Of a stretch of DNA of 32,870 nucleotides, positions 27,329-32,870 are shown one piece after another. Under the pieces are notes generated by a model, which had not been told where the DNA came from, searched no databases, and saw only the letters and a list, made by a program, of their open reading frames with translations. Every line of letters starts with the position of its first letter. Position 1 is the stretch's first letter. A program made the position numbers and the translations under genes. Source of the stretch: Chitinophagales bacterium (GTDB taxonomy: Bacteria > Bacteroidota > Bacteroidia > Chitinophagales > Chitinophagaceae); the NCBI GenBank assembly GCA_013297995.1, contig JAAFJB010000030.1, positions 1 to 32,870 of the forward strand. The letters run 5' to 3'.

Positions 27329-28645
27329 TTAAACTTCATTTTCTGCTAAGGGGTTAGATTCTTTAATCAACAGGGTAGCAGCAGATGCAAGCAGCAGGAG
27401 TACTCCAGCAAATAAAATGGCATTTCTCGGATCATTGTTTAGAAAATGCTTTAGAATAAACCCAAAACTCATGGTTTGAAAAATCATTGGAATTACAATC
27501 ATCATATTTATTATACCCATATATACACCATATTTTTCTTTGGGAATATCATGAACTACCATTAAATAAGGAATACCCATCATGCTGGCCCACGCAATTC
27601 CAAAGCCCGTCATAGGTGCAAAGAGTAAATATTTATTGGTGATGAATGGAAAGTATAGCAGTGCTAAGCCTGCCAGTAGTAAGCAACAAATATGTAGCTT
27701 ACGCGGCCCCATTTTTTTGGCCAGATAAACCAATCCGAAAGCCGATAAAAAAGTGATTATATTATACCATCCATTTACGAGCCCCGTCCAACCCACTGCT
27801 TCCTCGTACAGCGATTTATTTTCAGTGGGTGATGTTTTCCAAACCGATTTTGCAATGCTCTTGGATGCATTTTGCCAGTAGCAGAATAATGCATACCATT
27901 GAAATAAGTAAACCAATCCTAATTGCCATATTATTTTAGGCATGTGAAAAATGGCTTCGCCAATTTCAATAAAGGGTTGAAAAATTCCTTTTTTCTGGGC
28001 TTTCAATAATGCAAGTTCTTCTTCACTCGGAGCAATTTCAGTTGTTTTGGTCATGCTCCATAGTACCGATAAAATAGAACAGACAGCACCTAAAAAAAAT
28101 GAGCCAAATACCCAGTAGGGAATGGCGCCTGATTTTCCGGGAATATATTTTTGAAAAACAAATAAAGAAATATTGGCGAGGGTAATACCCAGCCCCGTAA
28201 AAAAACTTTGGGTAAGAAATCCAGTCGCTAACTGAGGCGGCGGAAGTTTATCTGCAATAAAAGCACGATAAGGTTCCATAGCGGTATTATTGGCTGCATC
28301 TAAAACCCACAATAAACCTGCAGCCATCCACAAACTGCTGCTGAATGGGTAGAGAAAAAGGCAGATACTACAAAGCAATGCGCCAATAAAAAAATAGGGT
28401 TTTCTTCTGCCAAAACGGGGGTGCCAGGTTCCATCACTCAGCACCCCAATAATAGGCTGAATAATTAAACCGGTTACAGGACCCGCTAAATTAAGCAGGG
28501 GTATTTCATCGGGCTTAGCACCCAAGAAATCGTAGATGGGGTTAATAGCACTTTGTTGAAGCCCAAAACTATATTGAATACCAAAGAAACCCACGTTCAT
28601 ATTAATGATTTGCATGAAGCTGAGTTGGGGCTTGCTTATTTTCAT
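27329..28645 (-). CDS. MFS disaccharide transporter, SUC/GPH-like (probable sucrose or alpha-glucoside carrier)
   Basis: This 438-residue inner-membrane protein has about twelve hydrophobic segments. The first cytoplasmic loop, SDGTWHPRFGRRKPYFFIG (70-88), carries the RFGRR motif shared by plant-type sucrose carriers and bacterial homologues. GPVTGLIIQPIIGVLSD just before it is equally typical of that group. A hydrophilic central loop (about residues 205-235) separates the two halves. It is the first gene of the operon with fructokinase and amylosucrase, which points to uptake of intact sucrose by cation symport. The LacI-type palindrome at 28741-28754 lies about 100 bases upstream. Maltose or another alpha-glucoside cannot be excluded from the sequence. 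Confidence 0.88.
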   Translation of the reverse strand: MKISKPQLSFMQIINMNVGFFGIQYSFGLQQSAINPIYDFLGAKPDEIPLLNLAGPVTGLIIQPIIGVLSDGTWHPRFGRRKPYFFIGALLCSICLFLYPFSSSLWMAAGLLWVLDAANNTAMEPYRAFIADKLPPPQLATGFLTQSFFTGLGITLANISLFVFQKYIPGKSGAIPYWVFGSFFLGAVCSILSVLWSMTKTTEIAPSEEELALLKAQKKGIFQPFIEIGEAIFHMPKIIWQLGLVYLFQWYALFCYWQNASKSIAKSVWKTSPTENKSLYEEAVGWTGLVNGWYNIITFLSAFGLVYLAKKMGPRKLHICCLLLAGLALLYFPFITNKYLLFAPMTGFGIAWASMMGIPYLMVVHDIPKEKYGVYMGIINMMIVIPMIFQTMSFGFILKHFLNNDPRNAILFAGVLLLLASAATLLIKESNPLAENEV

Positions 28646-28740
28646 TGGGTAATATTTATTTTGTTTATATGCTTGTATGTTAGCTACTAAAAATAAGTAA
28701 ATGATTTTGAAATAAAAGGCAATTTTTATTCTTTATTCTT

Positions 28741-28754
28741 CGCAAACGTTTGCA
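28741..28754. promoter_or_regulatory. LacI-family operator 2 (upstream of the MFS operon)
   Basis: The sequence CGCAAACGTTTGCA contains a perfect 12-bp palindrome (28742-28753) and differs from operator 1 in one outer base. It lies about 96 bases upstream of the MFS start on the minus strand and about 34 bases upstream of the divergent YcxB-like gene. It links the transporter operon to the LacI regulator encoded 24 kb away. Confidence 0.83.
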
Positions 28755-28775
28755 TGGAATATAAGCAGAGTCTAG

Positions 28776-28783
28776 TATTTTTG
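28776..28783 (+). promoter_or_regulatory. Possible -7 element for the YcxB-like gene
   Basis: TATTTTTG matches the Bacteroidota -7 consensus TAnnTTTG. A TTG at 28750-28752 is 23 bases upstream and lies inside operator 2. The ATG at 28788 is so close that the transcript would be nearly leaderless, so the call is tentative. Confidence 0.35.
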
Positions 28784-28787
28784 GGGT

Positions 28788-29279
28788 ATGCAACATCAAT
28801 TTTCTTATCAAAAACAAAAAGTAATTCAGGGCCTTCGCTATCATTTTGTACAGCGAACTGAAATAAGGGTGCTGGTAGTTGTGGTGAATATATTTGCCAT
28901 TTTAGCCGCCATACTTTTTTATACTAAAAAAATTCGCCCCGAACCTTTTTTGTTGGGATCATTTATTTGGTTAATGATGATGGCATCATTTTGGTTTTTT
29001 TTACCCAATAGTATTTATAAGAAAGCAGCTACCTTTAAAGACAGCTTCACTATTTTTTTTAATCGGGAAGGGGTGCGACTAGAAAATGAGCGCGGTTATA
29101 CCGATTGGGAGTGGAAGCAGTTTAGTAAGTATTTTGAGAGCCCCCATTTTTTTCATCTTTATTTTAACGCCAAATCTTTCTTTCTGATACCCAAAGAAGG
29201 AATGAAAGAGGAGTTCAAACATGAATTAAGGGGCTTTTTGGGTAAAATGTTCACCAGCACATCTTCAAAAAAACCTTGA
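28788..29279 (+). CDS. YcxB-like small membrane protein
   Basis: This 163-residue protein has two adjacent transmembrane segments (about residues 27-45 and 53-72), separated by a short basic loop (TKKIRPEPF). A soluble C-terminal domain follows, with the pattern FFNREGVRLENERGYTDWEWKQFSKYFESPHFFHLYF, then FFLIPKEGM. That two-TM plus small beta-domain layout fits the YcxB-like family, whose function is unknown. The only plausible start is the ATG at 28788. It is divergent from the MFS operon and shares its intergenic region, including operator 2, but there is no functional reason to assign it to sugar use. Confidence 0.7.
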   Translation: MQHQFSYQKQKVIQGLRYHFVQRTEIRVLVVVVNIFAILAAILFYTKKIRPEPFLLGSFIWLMMMASFWFFLPNSIYKKAATFKDSFTIFFNREGVRLENERGYTDWEWKQFSKYFESPHFFHLYFNAKSFFLIPKEGMKEEFKHELRGFLGKMFTSTSSKKP

Positions 29280-29347
29280 AAAGGCAAATAATTCACAGTT
29301 TTATACACTAAACAGGCATTCTGTGGAAACAAAAACAAGTTAAACCA

Positions 29348-29376
29348 TTGCTTGTATTACAAAATGTATATTTTTG
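29348..29376 (+). promoter_or_regulatory. Probable acpP promoter (Bacteroidota type)
   Basis: TTG at 29348-29350 and TATTTTTG at 29369-29376 are separated by 18 bases, matching the -33 TTG / -7 TAnnTTTG arrangement used by the primary sigma factor in Bacteroidota. The acpP start is 24 bases downstream. Confidence 0.62.
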
Positions 29377-29400
29377 CGCCTGTAAACAAAAACTTTTACA

Positions 29401-29637
29401 ATGTCAGATATCGCAACAAGAGTAAAGAAAATCATCGTAGACAAATTGGGTGTAGACGAAGCTGAAGTTACCAATGAGGCTTCCTTCACAAATGATCTCG
29501 GTGCCGATTCTTTGGATACCGTTGAATTAATTATGGAATTCGAAAAGGAATTCAACATCTCAATTCCTGATGAGCAGGCTGAAACCATCACCACTGTTGG
29601 TCAAGCAGTTGCTTATTTAGAAGAACACGCTAAGTAA
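29401..29637 (+). CDS. acpP: Acyl carrier protein
   Basis: This 78-residue acidic helical protein carries the growing acyl chain in type II fatty acid synthesis in the cytosol. The phosphopantetheine attachment site is Ser37 in [15 protein letters not shown], the canonical motif. The length and the start [18 protein letters not shown] are typical. fabF follows 88 bases later in the usual order. The intergenic segment contains a stable-looking hairpin that may set the expression ratio of the two genes. Confidence 0.98.
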   Translation: MSDIATRVKKIIVDKLGVDEAEVTNEASFTNDLGADSLDTVELIMEFEKEFNISIPDEQAETITTVGQAVAYLEEHAK

Positions 29638-29661
29638 GAATCTCTTTTAGTAAGGAATATT

Positions 29662-29704
29662 TAATCCGCCTTCTGGAGGCTTTATGGCCACATTGGGCGG
29701 ATTA
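29662..29704 (+). other. Hairpin between acpP and fabF
   Basis: Perfect 9-bp arms, TAATCCGCC (29662-29670) and GGCGGATTA (29696-29704), enclose 25 bases. A smaller inner pairing (TGG with CCA, or GGC with GCC) is possible inside. It is not followed by a T run, so it is not a classical terminator. It could be an mRNA-stabilising or processing hairpin that raises acpP relative to fabF. Confidence 0.6.
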
Positions 29705-29725
29705 TAACATAAACAGGACTGTTGT

Positions 29726-30979
29726 ATGCAATTAAAGCGCGTAGTTGTTACGGGTATTGGTACTATTACACCCATCGGTAATCATTTAGATGATTATTGG
29801 AATGGACTAATAAACGGTGTTCCCGGGGCAGCCCCTATTACTTTATTTGATGCCACAAAGTTTAAAACCCGTTTTGCTTGCGAAGTAAAAGGTTTTGATC
29901 CTACCCAGTTCATGGAGCGGAAAGAAGCCCGCAAGCTTGATCGATTTGCCCAACTTGCATTAGTAGCCAGTGATATGGCTGTTGTAGATGCTGGAATTGA
30001 CAAAGAGAAAATGAATGCAGACCGTATTGGGGTGATTTTCGCTAGTGGCATTGGTGGTCTCACTACTTTTCAAGAAGAAGTAACCAATTTTGCCAAAGGA
30101 GATGGAACGCCTCGATTTAATCCTTTCTTTATTCCAAAGATGATATTAGATATTGCTGCGGGACAAATCTCCATGCGGCATGGATTCAGAGGCCCCAATT
30201 TTGCGGTTGTTAGTGCCTGCGCCTCTAGTACCAATGGTATTATTGCAGCAGCCGATACCATCCGCCTCGGTAAAGCTGATATTGTAATCAGCGGTGGTTC
30301 TGAAGCGGTAATTAGCGAAGCAGGTGTGGGTGGCTTCAATGCTATGAAAGCCATGAGTGAACGCAATGATGATCCTGCCACTGCAAGCCGGCCCTATGAC
30401 AAAGACCGGGATGGTTTTGTAATGGGTGAAGCAGCGGGTTGTTTGGTTTTGGAGGAATACGAACACGCCATTCAGCGTGGTGCTAAAATTTATTGTGAAA
30501 TAGCTGGTGGGGGCGCTACTGCTGATGCCTACCATTTAACTGCTCCCCATCCAGAAGGATTGGGCGCACGCAATGTAATGATTGCTGCCCTGAAAGATGC
30601 AGGTATGCAGCCCGATGAAATTGATTATATCAATACCCACGGCACTTCTACCCCATTGGGTGATGGTGCTGAAGCAAAAGCCATTACAGAAGTATTTGGT
30701 GAGCACGCTTACAAGCTTAATATAAGTGCAACAAAATCTATGACGGGTCACTGCTTAGGTGCAGCAGGTGTAATAGAAGCCATTGCTTGTATTCAAAGCG
30801 TAATACATAATATAATTCCTCCCACTATTAATCATTTCACCGATGATCCAGATTTGGATCCGAAACTAAATTTCACGTTTAATAAAGCCCAACAGAGAAC
30901 TGTTCGCGCTGCATTAAGCAATACATTTGGTTTTGGTGGACACAATGCCTGCGTTATCGTTAAAAAATACGATGCTTAA
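29726..30979 (+). CDS. fabF: Beta-ketoacyl-ACP synthase II
   Basis: This 417-residue cytosolic condensing enzyme extends acyl-ACP with malonyl-ACP. The catalytic triad is visible: Cys165 in VVSACASSTNG, His305 in NTHGTSTPLGD and His342 in SMTGHCLGAAG. The glycine-rich C-terminal NTFGFGGHNAC is also present. Length and order after acpP are those of fabF. rnc begins five bases after its stop, so acpP, fabF and rnc probably form one transcript, a common arrangement. Confidence 0.97.
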   Translation: MQLKRVVVTGIGTITPIGNHLDDYWNGLINGVPGAAPITLFDATKFKTRFACEVKGFDPTQFMERKEARKLDRFAQLALVASDMAVVDAGIDKEKMNADRIGVIFASGIGGLTTFQEEVTNFAKGDGTPRFNPFFIPKMILDIAAGQISMRHGFRGPNFAVVSACASSTNGIIAAADTIRLGKADIVISGGSEAVISEAGVGGFNAMKAMSERNDDPATASRPYDKDRDGFVMGEAAGCLVLEEYEHAIQRGAKIYCEIAGGGATADAYHLTAPHPEGLGARNVMIAALKDAGMQPDEIDYINTHGTSTPLGDGAEAKAITEVFGEHAYKLNISATKSMTGHCLGAAGVIEAIACIQSVIHNIIPPTINHFTDDPDLDPKLNFTFNKAQQRTVRAALSNTFGFGGHNACVIVKKYDA

Positions 30980-30984
30980 ATAAA

Positions 30985-31692
30985 GTGCAATTTTTTAAAA
31001 GGTTGTTTGCTCCTAAGTCCGCGACTGCATTCGAAACGCAGTTGAACAATATGTTGGGTATTAAACCTGGTAATTTGCAACTTTATCGCAATGCGCTCAG
31101 CCACCGTTCGGTAAAAGAAACCCCCGATGAGAATAATGAGCGACTAGAATATTTAGGCGATGCCATTCTTAGTGCGGTAGTGGCCGACTATCTCTTTAAA
31201 CGCTATCCTTATAAAGGCGAAGGGTTTTTAACAGAGATGCGGAGTAAAATGGTAAACCGACAAAAAATAAATGATATTGCCCTTAAAATGGGGTTGCGTA
31301 AACTTACTTTCTATAATAAATTCGACAATGCTTTAAAAGCCAGTCAAATTTTTGGCAATACCCTAGAAGCATTGATAGGAGCGGTTTATCTCGATAAAGG
31401 CTACCTCAAAACCCATAGTTGGATTTTAAAACAAATTGTTATTCCACATCTTTATGTAGAAGACCTGGAATTGATTGATATCAATCTGAAAAACAAGTTA
31501 ATTGGCTGGGCCAATAAAAACGGAAAGACCATCAGCTTTGAATTAGCCGAAGAAAAATTAGAAGGTAGTAGAAGGGTCTTTACCATGAATGCTGTGTTAG
31601 ACGGTGAAATTTTTACACAAGGTAGGGGCGGTAATAAAAAAGATGCCAGTCAAGTAGCTGCGCAAATAGCCGTAGAAAAGTTAGGGCTGTAA
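30985..31692 (+). CDS. rnc: Ribonuclease III
   Basis: This 235-residue double-stranded-RNA endonuclease acts in rRNA and mRNA processing. It starts at a GTG five bases after fabF; the next ATG would cut into the folded domain. The endonuclease signature NERLEYLGDAIL (51-62) supplies E55 and D59. The second metal-site block, GNTLEALIGAVYLDKG (124-139), has E128 but Asn125 where the E. coli enzyme has Asp114. A C-terminal dsRNA-binding domain (about 163-235) ends in GGNKKDASQVAAQIAVEKLGL. The last 12 bases overlap the convergent epimerase gene. Confidence 0.96.
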   Translation: MQFFKRLFAPKSATAFETQLNNMLGIKPGNLQLYRNALSHRSVKETPDENNERLEYLGDAILSAVVADYLFKRYPYKGEGFLTEMRSKMVNRQKINDIALKMGLRKLTFYNKFDNALKASQIFGNTLEALIGAVYLDKGYLKTHSWILKQIVIPHLYVEDLELIDINLKNKLIGWANKNGKTISFELAEEKLEGSRRVFTMNAVLDGEIFTQGRGGNKKDASQVAAQIAVEKLGL

Positions 31693-32085
31693 CGACTGGC
31701 ACAATTCAATTAATACCCCATTGGTGGTTTTGGGATGTAGAAAACAAACCAGTTTATTGTCGGCTCCTTTTTTGGGCGTTTCATTCAATAAAATAAAACC
31801 TTCCGCTTTTAGTCGCTCCATTTCCGCATAAATATCAACCACATCAAAGGCAATATGGTGCAGACCTTCCCCTTTCTTGGCTATAAATTTGGCAATAACA
31901 CTTTCGGCATCGGTGCTGGCTACCAGTTCAATTTTGGTTTCTCCTTGTGTAAAAAAAGCAGTGCTCACTTTTTCCGAAGCTACTTCTTCCGTTTTGTAAC
32001 AAGGCGAATTCAGCAGCTTTTCAAAAAGTAGAATTGATTCTGAGAGATTTTTAACCGCAATTCCAATGTGTTCAACTTTTAGCAT
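31681..32085 (-). CDS. mce: Methylmalonyl-CoA epimerase
   Basis: This 134-residue enzyme of the vicinal-oxygen-chelate (glyoxalase) fold interconverts (R)- and (S)-methylmalonyl-CoA in the propionate/succinate route. Metal-ligand positions are visible: His6 in VEHIGIAV, the GEGLHHIAFDV block (His77) and Glu127 in GVLIELCQ. The two beta-alpha-beta-beta-beta halves are complete and the length is standard. It is a single gene transcribed towards rnc with a 12-base overlap at the 3' ends. Confidence 0.93.
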   Translation of the reverse strand: MLKVEHIGIAVKNLSESILLFEKLLNSPCYKTEEVASEKVSTAFFTQGETKIELVASTDAESVIAKFIAKKGEGLHHIAFDVVDIYAEMERLKAEGFILLNETPKKGADNKLVCFLHPKTTNGVLIELCQSLQP

Positions 32086-32208
32086 CGACTATTTTTTTAA
32101 TATTTTATTTCGAATTTAGGAAAAACGACCAATTACTTTATCACCACATAAAAAATATAGAACCTATTGCAGTACTTTTGTGTTAATTGTAATAAATCAG
32201 TCACTACT

Positions 32209-32870
32209 ATGTTGAAGTTACCCATTTACTTAGATAATAACGCTACTACACCCATGGATCCGCGTGTTTTAGAAGCAATGATACCCTATTTTACCGAACA
32301 TTTTGGTAATGCTGCTAGTCGCAACCACCCTTTTGGATGGGAAGCAGAAGAGGCGGTGGACTATGCTCGTGAGCAAGTAGCTAAATTAATTGGTGCAGAT
32401 CCAAAGGAAATTATTTTTACTTCAGGAGCTACTGAAGGTGATAACCTAGGTATAAAAGGGGTATATGAAATGTATGCCAGCAAAGGAAATCATATCATTA
32501 CTTGTACTACAGAGCACAAGGCGGTTCTAGATACATGTAAGCATATAGAACGTTCAGGTGGAGAAGTTACTTATTTAGAAGTGAAAGCAGATGGTCTGAT
32601 AGATTTGCAAGAACTAGAAGCGGCTATCAAACCCACTACTATACTAATTGCAATCATGTACGCCAATAATGAAATTGGAGTGGTGCAACCTGTGAAAGCA
32701 ATCAGTGCCCTTGCTAAAAAGAATGGGGTTTTGTTTTTCTCAGATGCGGTGCAAGCAGTGGGCAAAATTCCAGTAGATGTAAACCAAGATGGCATTGATA
32801 TTATGGCATTTACGGCGCATAAAATGTATGGCCCCAAAGGTATTGGTGCATTGTATGTTCGCAGAAAAAA
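32209..32870 (+). CDS. Cysteine desulfurase, IscS/NifS type (3' end missing)
   Basis: The first 220 residues of a pyridoxal-phosphate enzyme that takes sulfur from cysteine for Fe-S cluster assembly; the frame runs off the right edge. Landmarks are [15 protein letters not shown] at the start, [15 protein letters not shown] (70-84), His104 in TTEHKAVLD, which stacks on the cofactor, [11 protein letters not shown] (177-186), and the Schiff-base lysine K205 in [15 protein letters not shown]. The catalytic cysteine loop lies beyond the window, so IscS and SufS-like members cannot be separated fully, though the group-I pattern favours IscS/NifS. A TACTTTTG at 32173-32180 resembles a -7 element; no good -33 TTG is present. 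Confidence 0.95.
   Translation, partial: MLKLPIYLDNNATTPMDPRVLEAMIPYFTEHFGNAASRNHPFGWEAEEAVDYAREQVAKLIGADPKEIIFTSGATEGDNLGIKGVYEMYASKGNHIITCTTEHKAVLDTCKHIERSGGEVTYLEVKADGLIDLQELEAAIKPTTILIAIMYANNEIGVVQPVKAISALAKKNGVLFFSDAVQAVGKIPVDVNQDGIDIMAFTAHKMYGPKGIGALYVRRK

Noticed and set aside
30146..30535. 129-codon open frame antisense to fabF
   Set aside because: It lies wholly within fabF, whose protein is unmistakable; the antisense product shows no recognisable features.
1..32870. CRISPR array, insertion sequence, integrase, phage genes, tRNA or rRNA
   Set aside because: No regularly spaced direct repeats, transposase or integrase motifs, or tRNA-like cloverleaf were seen on either strand by eye.

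Overview
The window looks like a chromosomal segment of a low-GC Bacteroidota. Evidence is the SusC/SusD pair, many lipoproteins and secreted proteins with Bacteroidota-style signals, AT-rich leaders without clear Shine-Dalgarno sites, a TAnnTTTG-type -7 element before acpP, and the acpP-fabF-rnc housekeeping block. Protein flavour suggests the Chitinophagaceae (Sediminibacterium-like), but that is only an impression. No rRNA, tRNA, insertion sequence, integrase or CRISPR array was seen. Coding density is high: no gap reaches 300 bases, and the longest (about 257 bases, between lacI and susC) holds regulatory sites.

Layout. Positions 2-3765 hold the tail of a secreted protein and a large VPS10/sortilin-type Asp-box protein. 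Positions 3789-9777 hold a LacI-family regulator divergent from a SusC/SusD outer-membrane uptake pair, closed by a strong terminator. Positions 9911-16623 hold two tandem, translationally coupled lipoproteins with FG-GAP/VCBS repeats and an ASPIC/UnbV domain (CRTAC1-like). A convergent SRPBCC plus GyrI-like gene follows. Positions 17719-24358 hold a secreted GH65 enzyme, a small unknown exported protein, two vanadium-haloperoxidase/PAP2-type lipoproteins and an outer-membrane barrel. Positions 24355-28645 (minus strand) form the operon MFS sugar transporter - fructokinase - amylosucrase. Positions 28788-32870 are mainly core genes: a YcxB-like protein, acpP, fabF, rnc, methylmalonyl-CoA epimerase and the start of a cysteine desulfurase.

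How it fits together. Near-identical LacI-type palindromes (core GCAAACGTTTGC) lie in the lacI/susC intergenic region and upstream of the MFS operon, 24 kb apart. This ties the two ends into one likely regulon. The simplest reading is sucrose (or a sucrose-like alpha-glucoside) use: SusC/D moves sugar across the outer membrane and the MFS carrier across the inner membrane. Amylosucrase then splits it into fructose plus alpha-glucan or glucose, and fructokinase phosphorylates the fructose. The secreted GH65 enzyme may trim alpha-glucosides in the periplasm.

Between the two operators sits a less understood block of paired CRTAC1-like and paired haloperoxidase/phosphatase-like lipoproteins plus a barrel. 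This is the part most likely to hold undescribed biology.
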